Assembly (NCBI GenBank): GCA_021740585.1
Contig: JAIOZM010000003.1
Coordinates: 1 to 64,000, forward strand
DNA: 64,000 nucleotides
Reading direction: 5' to 3'
Source of the DNA: Bacteroidales bacterium
Lineage (GTDB): Bacteria > Bacteroidota > Bacteroidia > Bacteroidales > GCA-2748055
A program made the translations under genes and the position numbers. Below the pieces are notes generated by a model, which did not search any database, was not told the DNA's origin, and saw only the letters and a list, made by a program, of their open reading frames with translations. Numbering within the stretch: position 1 is the first letter of the stretch; each line of letters begins with the position of its first letter. This document shows, in pieces, positions 36,101 to 42,803 of the stretch.

Positions 36101-36368
36101 TCTTCAGAAAAGTGTGCAGGCTCAGTTTCTCATCCCAATGGCCATTAGTTTGGCTTATGGAGTAGCAATTGGCACCATATTTATTTTGATTTTTTTCCCT
36201 GTGCTGATTATGTTATTGAACGATTTCAGGGTATTCAGAAGAAAGCTTTGGACCGGAATCAAACCTGAGAGGGAAGCAGTGGAAACCATAATTATTCTGG
36301 AGAAAAGAAAAAACCGATTTGAACATGGACCGACTCCTGAAGAACTAAAGGAGGAGGAGAATGAATAA
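33141..36368 (+). CDS. RND efflux transporter permease
   Basis: A 1075-residue AcrB-type inner-membrane pump, 12 helices with two large periplasmic loops. The proton-relay aspartate pair is visible in helix 4 (GILVDDGIVIAEN, ~residue 402-414), and the N-terminal FFPEVESRIIGISVFYPGASP is the usual family start; the second half repeats the pattern (GVIINDAIVF near 937). It probably exports drugs, lipids or dyes using the proton gradient; the HME metal-pump signature is not evident. The last codons overlap the TolC gene by 8 bp. Confidence 0.92.
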   Translation: MRSIIEKFVQYPIYANLIIAVFIVAGGVSLMSMKKSFFPEVESRIIGISVFYPGASPVEMEEGVTSRIEEAIRGLIGIKEINSSSSENSARITIETTGEYPIDEVLMEVKNAVDGVSSLPSAAERPIVSKSRSRAPALRMDVVPEEGVVMDLMTLKEYAQRVEEDFYSSGVMSQIDLSGYPQPEISVEVNEEQLLRYNLSFEDISAAIQQNNQDVSAGEIKSDDEELLIRLRSRSTNPDKIGNIILFAQKDGSYIRIRDIAEVKKKFADSVNKSWVNGRESVSIEVEKLPSEDLEEITDFALDYIEKFNTAGNGVRLEMSRAYIEILDSRLELLAKNGLVGLTLIIIGLSLFLSVRLSLWVSFGIPFSFLGMFMAASAMGITINMMSLFGMILVIGILVDDGIVIAENIYLHFEQGKRPMLAAVDGTMEVLPAVITSVTTTIVAFVPLLFLSGTRMEMMLQMAVVVILALVFSLFEAFFVLPAHLSNPKVLSRRSLETKNKGIKKYFDRGMVWLRENIYHHMLIWLIKWRHAVIGIPVGLILITLGLVIGGHIKNTFFPSVDFDRFEVNIAFTPGDGEAQTLRYLKKFETAIWEVNSDLIKEFDMDEDMISRVSTNLGSARAIQESGSHAGSIGVYPIDLEGYEITGFDIANRVREKIGPVPEALKFTVGGRNRWGSPISVGLMSKNLGELDEAKYYLMERLRELPALKDITESLALGKQEVRLELKPKAYFLNLDENTIARQVRSGFYGLQAQRLQEGRDELRVWVRYPKDNRMTLGQMEKMKIKTSQGEFPLNELATYHFERGPVAINRFNGAREIRVEAETIDPYAPIPEIIDQIETEIMPEITALFPGIRYIYQGQTRYSQEALVKVKKYFLIAFLIIIFIMIIHFRSIDQPLIIIAMIPLSMLGVFWGHGIHDKPLSLMSLWGMVALTGVIINDAIVFLAKYDGLLLEGRKVVDAVVEAGKVRLRPIILTSLTTSIGLFPIILQKSVQAQFLIPMAISLAYGVAIGTIFILIFFPVLIMLLNDFRVFRRKLWTGIKPEREAVETIIILEKRKNRFEHGPTPEELKEEENE

Positions 36369-37683
36369 AATTTATAATTATATGAGAACGAAAATTTATA
36401 CTTTCATCTTTATATTAATAGGGAGTACTACTTCTTTGTTTTCACAGGAAAAACTACTCAGCCTCTCAGATGCTATCGATTATACTCTGGCTAATAATTA
36501 TGGAATTGTAATTTCTTCTTTAGAGGAAAATTCAGCCGGTTTAAATAATACCTGGGGAAATGCGGGCAGGTTGCCTTCTGTGGGATTTGATCTTAATTCC
36601 CAAAATAATATCAGGTATGTGGATGGCTCCGGAACGACAAATAACAATCTGATTGCAGATCTTAATGTAGGATGGAAAATTTTTGATGGATTCAGGGTCA
36701 ATATTACCAAAGAGAAATTGGATTTGCTGGAAGACTTATCTCAGGGACAATCGGCTGTTGTTATTGAAAATACCATTCAAAATCTGATGCTGGCCTATTA
36801 TTATGTTCTTTTACAAGAGGAAAACCTGAAAGTTATAGAGGAGCTGTTGACGCTGTCGAAAGACAGATACGACTATGAACTGGCTCGCTACGATATGGGA
36901 AATGCTATTTCAGTTAACGTTTTGCTCGCAAAAAACGTATGGTTAAACGATAAAGCAGCTTGTTTAAAACAGGAATATGCAGTAAAGGATGCATACAGAA
37001 CACTTAATTTTATAATGGCAGAAAAAGATAACCCGCAATGGCTTCTTATTTCTGACTTTGCAGCCGATACTTCCGGATATGAACTTTCGTCGCTAATGGA
37101 AAAAATGATTTCAAGCAATTATGTTCTTAAAAATCAGTACATTAATCAGAGTCTGAAAGAAAAGGAGAGGAAGCTTAAAGAAAGTGATTTATTACCCGAT
37201 TTTAGTATTTCTGCAGGTATAAATAACACATTAAGCAGATCTGAAGTTTCAGGAAATAATGCTTCAAACACCAATACTTATAGTCCATATGGGAATTTGA
37301 GTTTTTCATACGATATATTCACTGGAGGGATCCGGAAAACTGCTGTTTCGGTGGCAAAAATTAATGCTGAAATAAGTGAAGTTCGCACCGGGGAGATGAT
37401 TCATAGCTTGCAGAACGAAATGCTGGGATTATACGACAATCATTTATTGCGAATGGAATTATTAAGCCTTGCCAACGAAAACCTTGAAACAGCGGAACTA
37501 AACCTGAATATATCTGAGCAAAAGTACAAGAATGGAAGTTTAACTTCCTTTGAATATCGGGAAATTCAATTGATTCATTTGAATGCTTCATTGAGCAGAC
37601 TGGTTGCAATCTATGATTTAATTTATAGTGAAACTGAGATGACCCGGTTAACTGGGGGGTTTTTAAACTCTGTTGGGGAGTAA
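36361..37683 (+). CDS. TolC family outer-membrane efflux protein
   Basis: A 440-residue outer-membrane channel with two OEP repeats (about residues 35-215 and 235-430), helical with coiled-coil character. The signal peptide reads most naturally from the second methionine at 36382 (MRTKIYTFIFILIGS), so the real start may be seven codons inside the ORF. It completes the tripartite RND pump: adaptor, permease and channel are encoded in order, with overlaps of 4 and 8 bp. No TetR-type repressor is next to the operon, and a tandem-repeat region directly follows the stop codon. Confidence 0.88.
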   Translation: MNKIYNYMRTKIYTFIFILIGSTTSLFSQEKLLSLSDAIDYTLANNYGIVISSLEENSAGLNNTWGNAGRLPSVGFDLNSQNNIRYVDGSGTTNNNLIADLNVGWKIFDGFRVNITKEKLDLLEDLSQGQSAVVIENTIQNLMLAYYYVLLQEENLKVIEELLTLSKDRYDYELARYDMGNAISVNVLLAKNVWLNDKAACLKQEYAVKDAYRTLNFIMAEKDNPQWLLISDFAADTSGYELSSLMEKMISSNYVLKNQYINQSLKEKERKLKESDLLPDFSISAGINNTLSRSEVSGNNASNTNTYSPYGNLSFSYDIFTGGIRKTAVSVAKINAEISEVRTGEMIHSLQNEMLGLYDNHLLRMELLSLANENLETAELNLNISEQKYKNGSLTSFEYREIQLIHLNASLSRLVAIYDLIYSETEMTRLTGGFLNSVGE

Positions 37684-37870
37684 AAGAAAAGATAAAAGAT
37701 AAAAGTGAAAAGATAAAAGTGAAAAGATAAAAGTGAAAAGATAAAAGTGAAAAGATAAAAGTGAAAAGACAAAAGGCCTGCACTGAGCGAAGTCGAAGTG
37801 AAAAAGATAAAAGATAAAAGGCTCGCACTGAGCGAAGTCGAAGTGAAAAAGATAAAACATAAATATTCAG
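37684..37870. repeat. Compound tandem repeat before lipA
   Basis: Five exact copies of the 14-bp unit GATAAAAGTGAAAA (37698-37767) are followed by two copies of a ~45-bp unit containing GCACTGAGCGAAGTCGAAGTG and AAAAAGATAAAA. The repeat fills nearly the whole 191-bp gap between the TolC stop and the lipA start. The minus-strand ORFs here (with FDFAQC-like peptides) are translations of the repeat, a pattern I have seen as spurious proteins in Bacteroidota. Confidence 0.95.
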
Positions 37871-37874
37871 TCTA

Positions 37875-38744
37875 GTGGATTCAAAAGAAAAAGTGAGCAG
37901 AAGATTGCCCGATTGGATGAAGGTGCCCTTGCCCGATGGGGTGAAATATGCAAAAGTGAAAGCTCTTACCGAAGGAAAGCACCTGAATACTATTTGTATC
38001 AGCGGTAACTGTCCTAATAAAGCCGAATGCTGGAGCAAGGGAACGGCAACTTTTATGATTCTTGGAGAAAAATGTACCCGGAACTGTGGATTTTGTCAGG
38101 TAAAAACGATGAAACCCGATCCGGTGGATCCGGAGGAAGCTCATATACTTGCCGGGGCTATTTCTGAGATGGGATTAAAACATGCTGTTATTACATCGGT
38201 ATGCCGTGATGATATCGCCGATGGTGGAGCTTCAGTTTGGGCAAATACTATTAAGGTAGTGAAGGAAAAAAACCCGGGACTTACTATGGAAGTTCTCATT
38301 CCTGATTTTAGGGGAAATCTGAAAGATATGGATAAGGTAATTCATGAAAAACCCGAAGTAATTTCCCATAATCTGGAAACCGTGAGAAGACTAACACCAG
38401 GATTGCGTTCGGTAGCGAGTTATGAACAAAGCCTGGGCGTATTAAGATATCTGGTAGCCTCGGGGGTGAATACTAAAACAGGTATAATGGTTGGATTGGG
38501 AGAAAGTGAAGAAGAGGTTAAGGAAACAATGCGTGATGCAAGGGCCGCAGGAGTTAATATTTTTACTATCGGGCAATACTTGCAACCTGGTCCGAAACAT
38601 CATCCCATAATTGAATTTGTGAAGCCCGCTGTATTTCATGCATATAAAAGATATGGAAAGGAAATTGGATTCGACCATATCGAAAGCAGTCCCCTGGTTC
38701 GCAGTTCCTATAATGCAGAAAAACATATCCATATTCAAAAATAG
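37875..38744 (+). CDS. lipA: Lipoyl synthase
   Basis: Radical-SAM enzyme that inserts two sulfurs into protein-bound octanoyl chains to make lipoate. The start is GTG at 37875, right after a TAG, with the family's N-terminal RRLPDWMKVPLP. Two iron-sulfur clusters are coded: the auxiliary cluster CISGNCPNKAEC (~residues 36-47) and the radical-SAM CTRNCGFC (~62-69); the C-terminal SSPLVRSSYNAEK carries the serine ligand of the auxiliary cluster. The 289-residue length is normal. lipB follows after 9 bp, so the two form an operon. Upstream DNA is repetitive and shows no clear promoter. Confidence 0.96.
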   Translation: MDSKEKVSRRLPDWMKVPLPDGVKYAKVKALTEGKHLNTICISGNCPNKAECWSKGTATFMILGEKCTRNCGFCQVKTMKPDPVDPEEAHILAGAISEMGLKHAVITSVCRDDIADGGASVWANTIKVVKEKNPGLTMEVLIPDFRGNLKDMDKVIHEKPEVISHNLETVRRLTPGLRSVASYEQSLGVLRYLVASGVNTKTGIMVGLGESEEEVKETMRDARAAGVNIFTIGQYLQPGPKHHPIIEFVKPAVFHAYKRYGKEIGFDHIESSPLVRSSYNAEKHIHIQK

Positions 38745-38753
38745 ATTATCCTG

Positions 38754-39434
38754 ATGGTAAAAACTCAATTTATAGATAAAGGACTCATTAAGTATCAGGA
38801 GGCCTGGGATTTTCAAAAAGAACTCCATAAAAAGTTGTTGGATCTGAAGCAAAGTGGAGAAAAAGTTATTGAGCAGTATTTGCTCTACTGTGAACATCCG
38901 CATGTCTATACCCTTGGGAAGAGTGGACATCAGGAAAACATGCTTATTCAGGGTGATTTTCTGAAAAAGATAAACGCAGAATTCTTTAAAATCGATCGTG
39001 GAGGAGATATCACTTATCACGGTCCGGGTCAAATTGTAGGCTATCCTGTTTTCGATCTGGAATCGATGAATATTGGTATACGAAGCTATATTGGATTGCT
39101 GGAAAATGCCGTTATCAAAACTCTGGCAGAATACAATATTCAGGCAGATCGACTGGAAGGAGCCATTGGTGTGTGGCTGAAAAAGAACCATGAACAATCT
39201 GCTGTTAAAATCTGTGCCATCGGTGTTAAAGTGAGCAGAATGATCAGTATGCATGGGTTTGCACTAAATGTAAACACCGATCTTAACTACTTCAATTATA
39301 TTAATCCCTGTGGATTTATTGATAAAGGGGTCACTTCCATGGAAAAAGAATTAGGGGAGAAAATTAATATTAGTGAAGTGAAAACTATTTTACTGAAGTA
39401 TATAAAGGAGGAATTTGCGCTTGCTATAGAGTAA
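38754..39434 (+). CDS. lipB: Lipoyl(octanoyl) transferase
   Basis: Transfers octanoate from acyl carrier protein to the target lysine of lipoyl domains, the step before LipA. The 226-residue length is standard. Motifs are RGGDITYHGPGQIVGYPVFDL (residues ~83-103, quoted in part with the substrate-site His), KICAIGVKVSRMISMHGFALNV with the catalytic Lys (~165), and NYINPCGF with the catalytic Cys (~187). Nine base pairs separate it from lipA. Together they supply lipoate to the glycine cleavage system, whose P protein gene lies 15 kb downstream, and to 2-oxoacid dehydrogenases. Confidence 0.95.
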   Translation: MVKTQFIDKGLIKYQEAWDFQKELHKKLLDLKQSGEKVIEQYLLYCEHPHVYTLGKSGHQENMLIQGDFLKKINAEFFKIDRGGDITYHGPGQIVGYPVFDLESMNIGIRSYIGLLENAVIKTLAEYNIQADRLEGAIGVWLKKNHEQSAVKICAIGVKVSRMISMHGFALNVNTDLNYFNYINPCGFIDKGVTSMEKELGEKINISEVKTILLKYIKEEFALAIE

Positions 39435-39702
39435 ATTTAATGAAATCATTGTGGCTATTAACTTAGGTCCAAATAAGTTTTGTAATCTTTTTGTTTAAAA
39501 ATATTTGTATTTAATATTAGGTTTAACACAAATGCTCATAAATATATTTGGATTTCTAACATTTTTTTTACTAATTTTAATAAAAAGATAAAGTCAGAGA
39601 AGTACTAAAAGAGTCTGGCCATTTATTAAAGCAAAATATTTAATAAACAATTAATCTTTAAAATAGAGTTGATTCTTATCTAAAAATTTAAATACTATAA
39701 CA
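39435..39702. other. Intergenic spacer between lipB and the SiaC-like gene
   Basis: AT-rich, no ORF of note. A TATATTTG box at 39543-39550 matches the -7 consensus and could start a transcript with a leader of about 145 nt for the SiaC-like gene; there is no matching upstream box. Confidence 0.35.
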
Positions 39703-40083
39703 TTGGAAAAAATTATTCATGAAGGCAGTCCCAAAACTCCGGTAATAAAAGTTAACGGAGAAAGTGGCAATGTTGAAATTACCGGCAGATCTAATCCAGA
39801 GAATTCAAGTGAATTTTATCAACCCTTAATTAACTGGCTGGATGATTATGTCGCTAATCCTGCGCCCAAAACCACCTTATCTTTAAACTTAGAACACTTC
39901 AATACCAGTTCTTCCAAATGCATCCTCGATTTACTTAAACGATTTAAAAGGCTGGATGAAAATGGTAAAGAATTTGTAATAAACTGGTATTATGAAGACG
40001 ATGATGAGGAAATGCTGGAGACGGCTGAAATATATGAAGGTATGACAGGCCTTAAATTCAAAAAGATTCCGGTGCCTGAGTAA
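39703..40083 (+). CDS. SiaC-like regulatory phosphoprotein (DUF1987)
   Basis: A 126-residue protein starting at TTG (39703), matching the DUF1987/SiaC family. In Pseudomonas, SiaC switches partners between the kinase SiaB, the diguanylate cyclase SiaD and the phosphatase SiaA, and is phosphorylated at a Thr in a conserved NTSSSK motif; here that motif is at residues 67-72 with Thr68, the same position as I remember for SiaC. The fold is STAS-like. It lies tail to tail with a TPR/SpoIIE phosphatase gene (72 bp apart), which is a plausible SiaA-type partner. No SiaB kinase or diguanylate cyclase is in the window. Confidence 0.8.
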   Translation: MEKIIHEGSPKTPVIKVNGESGNVEITGRSNPENSSEFYQPLINWLDDYVANPAPKTTLSLNLEHFNTSSSKCILDLLKRFKRLDENGKEFVINWYYEDDDEEMLETAEIYEGMTGLKFKKIPVPE

Positions 40084-40155
40084 TTAACTTCCCGTTTTTG
40101 CCTTTATGCCTATAAAAGATGAATATATCTGGAAATTGTTCTTTTAAGGGGATTA

Positions 40156-42792
40156 TTAAATTCTGATTCCAAATACACAAATATCATCTACTTGTTCATA
40201 ACCTTCCATCCATTCATCTAATGTCTTTGTCATTATCTCATTTTGCATTTTCAGGGACTTATCGGCATTGTTTAAGATTAGTCTTTTAAAAGGTTTGTAC
40301 ATAAATTTCTTTCCTTTGCTGCCACCAAACTGATCAGCATAACCATCTGAAAAAAGATAAAAAATATCTCCTTTATATATGGGGAAGTTATGAGTTACAA
40401 ACTTATCCATGCGGTCGAAATGTGCAATTGGCATTTTGTCGGCAGGAATATCATATAGCTTATAATTTCTATTCTTTTCCGTCTCAAATACGCGCATTAT
40501 ATCTATTGCAGGTGCTTCAAGATCAGATTTCCTCACTAAGTATAGCGAATTATAAGCTCCGGCATACTCAATAGTCTGTTCTTCATGATTAATCGAAATC
40601 AGGGCCATGTCCATACCGTCTCTTTGCTCACCGGAAATGCCCTTTTGCCCTAAAGCATTTATAATCTCCTTTCGTAAGCGACGCAGAATTACTCCAGGAT
40701 GGGTAAGATATTCTTTAAGGATAATCTCCTTCAAAAGCGACATGCCAAGTATACTCATAAATGCTCCGGGTACGCCATGACCGGTAGAGTCGGCAACTAC
40801 AATAAGAGTTCTTCCTTCCAGATGTCCAACCCAGTAAAAATCGCCGGATACTATGTCACGTGGACGAAAAAGCAGAGAATGTTCCGCAATTTTATCGTCC
40901 AGAATAGTAAGATCCGAAAAAGAGGCTGCCTGAATCCTTTTGGCATATTCAATGCTCTTCATTAATTCATTATTGTACTCCTCAATCTCTTCTTTCTGAT
41001 CAAAAACCAGATTTCTCTGGGCTTCAATTTCATCTCTTTGTGAAATAATCTCTTCATTCTGCTGTTCCAGAAAAACATTTTTTTCTTCTATCTCCACCTT
41101 TCTTTTTGCAAGTAAAAGATTCTTTTTTCGGGTAACAATTAAACTCCATAAAATCAGGATAGCCACAATCAGCATTAATCCTATTATCCATTTAAGTGCT
41201 TTTTTTGCTGTTTCCTGTCTTTCAGCCTCCAGTTCTGCCAGCCTTTGTTGCTGTTCAAGGTTTTTGTTTTCTTGTGTCAGCTCTTTTTGTTTTTGCTCCT
41301 CCTGAGCCAGCTGCATATGTGTAATCTTTTGTTCCTGCTCCAAAATCATATTTTCCCTTTCACGTTTTTCCACCAGATTTTTCTGCTGCGAAATTACAAG
41401 GGATTGCCTTAATTTTTCCTGTTCCAAAAGCTGAAGGTCGCTTTCGTTTTGAAGCAGATTTCTGGCTTGTTCCTCTTTTTCCAGTTTCAAATTGAGCTGT
41501 TCTATAGCCAGTTCTTTTACTTTTTCTTCCTTAATACGAAGTTGCAGATCGTTCTCAGACTTTTCCAGCAGTGCCCTTTTTGCTGACTGAGCTTGTTCAT
41601 GCATTTTTTTTGACATTTCTATTGAGTCACGGATATTCAGATAACTCTCGTAATATTCAAGAGCATTTTCAGGGTCATTCCCTGCTTTAAGTATCAGGGA
41701 ATAAGTGTGATAGGAATCTCTTAGTAAATAGGGGTCGTTTGCATTCTCTGCAGATGTGATAGAATTTTTACTGAAAACGCCTGCATTGTAAAGATCACCT
41801 TCATTAAAATATATAAGTGCCACAATGTTTTCTATTCTCGATTTTTCTGCCGAATATTCAGTCTCTTTTAAATTGTTTATAGCTTTTCTTAGCAGATCTT
41901 TGGCTTTTTCCAAATTACCCATATTTTGAAAACATATCCCGGTATTTGCCAGCATAAGTACTTGTCCCCTCAGATCGGTCCCTGCCATTGTTGCATTATT
42001 GTAAGCCTTGATATAAAATTCAGATGCTTCTTCAAAATTTCCGTTTAAGGTCAGGTAATAGGCAATATTATTCTGAATGGCAGAAATTTCTGAAAAGTTT
42101 TCTCCCTCTTTTGAATTCTCAAGTAATTGTTTGCTATAGTGCACGCAGGAGTCATAATCGGGAATACTTCTGAATGATTGGATGAGGTAAATTAGCGCGG
42201 GGGAATTATCCTTGCCCGATTCACCAAGACTACTATTTAATTTTTTGAAGTAAAGAATTGCTGTATCCACCTCATGACTCATCAGACTTGCTATCCCAAT
42301 TTTTTCATACATAAATTGTCTCCTTTGGGGATCATCCTTCCCAAGTAAAGCAAGAGCCTTTTTATAATACGCAGCTTCTTTATCAAACAAGCCTTCCCGA
42401 TTATAACAAATAGCTATTCTTGAATAAATAAGTTTTAGCTTCGCTTGCTCAGATAAATACTCAAAAGCTCCTGCTGACCTTAAATAATATGGTAAGGCCT
42501 GAGCAAAATTGTCCTCAGCAAAATAATTATTAGCCATTATCTCCAGAATAGTTGGTTCAGCTTGTGCATAAGCTGTTTTCATGGCAACCTGCAAAGCTTC
42601 TTCAGCCTTTTTTTGCGATTCATAACCTCGGCCCTCTTTCGAAAGTTGCTCAGCCTCATCAATAAGGAGGTAAAGGGACAGGGAATCGCTCATGGATTTT
42701 TCCGATGTCTGAGCCAAAATAACTCCCGTTAAACTATTGAATAACAATAGTCTGAGTAAAAAAATTGAAAATATGATTTTATTGACCTGCAT
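40156..42792 (-). CDS. TPR sensor SpoIIE-type serine/threonine phosphatase
   Basis: An 878-residue membrane-bound signalling protein. It has a signal peptide (1-27), a long TPR region (~30-400, for example NTGICFQNMGNLEKAKDLL), a charged coiled coil (~400-535, very rich in Glu/Gln/Leu), one membrane helix (~537-557, WIIGLMLIVAILILW), a second coiled coil, and a C-terminal PP2C-like SpoIIE domain (~640-878) with the metal-binding DIVSGDFYW and VADSTGHGVPGAFMS motifs. The TPR part should be periplasmic and the phosphatase cytoplasmic. By context it may dephosphorylate the neighbouring SiaC-like protein. It starts 12 bp after the TonB-dependent receptor gene, so the two are likely co-transcribed. 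Confidence 0.88.
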   Translation of the reverse strand: MQVNKIIFSIFLLRLLLFNSLTGVILAQTSEKSMSDSLSLYLLIDEAEQLSKEGRGYESQKKAEEALQVAMKTAYAQAEPTILEIMANNYFAEDNFAQALPYYLRSAGAFEYLSEQAKLKLIYSRIAICYNREGLFDKEAAYYKKALALLGKDDPQRRQFMYEKIGIASLMSHEVDTAILYFKKLNSSLGESGKDNSPALIYLIQSFRSIPDYDSCVHYSKQLLENSKEGENFSEISAIQNNIAYYLTLNGNFEEASEFYIKAYNNATMAGTDLRGQVLMLANTGICFQNMGNLEKAKDLLRKAINNLKETEYSAEKSRIENIVALIYFNEGDLYNAGVFSKNSITSAENANDPYLLRDSYHTYSLILKAGNDPENALEYYESYLNIRDSIEMSKKMHEQAQSAKRALLEKSENDLQLRIKEEKVKELAIEQLNLKLEKEEQARNLLQNESDLQLLEQEKLRQSLVISQQKNLVEKRERENMILEQEQKITHMQLAQEEQKQKELTQENKNLEQQQRLAELEAERQETAKKALKWIIGLMLIVAILILWSLIVTRKKNLLLAKRKVEIEEKNVFLEQQNEEIISQRDEIEAQRNLVFDQKEEIEEYNNELMKSIEYAKRIQAASFSDLTILDDKIAEHSLLFRPRDIVSGDFYWVGHLEGRTLIVVADSTGHGVPGAFMSILGMSLLKEIILKEYLTHPGVILRRLRKEIINALGQKGISGEQRDGMDMALISINHEEQTIEYAGAYNSLYLVRKSDLEAPAIDIMRVFETEKNRNYKLYDIPADKMPIAHFDRMDKFVTHNFPIYKGDIFYLFSDGYADQFGGSKGKKFMYKPFKRLILNNADKSLKMQNEIMTKTLDEWMEGYEQVDDICVFGIRI

Positions 42793-42803
42793 ACTCCGGA
42801 TTC

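Noticed and set aside
37361-38038. Minus-strand ORFs of 225 and 65 aa with FDFAQC-like repeats
   Set aside because: They are translations of the compound repeat and antisense of tolC and lipA.
38442-39254. Minus-strand ORF of 270 aa
   Set aside because: Fully antisense to lipA and lipB, which have clear catalytic motifs; composition is His/Phe/Ile-rich as expected of a shadow.
40699-40965. Plus-strand 88-aa ORF
   Set aside because: Antisense to the PP2C domain of the SpoIIE phosphatase; no start context or motif.
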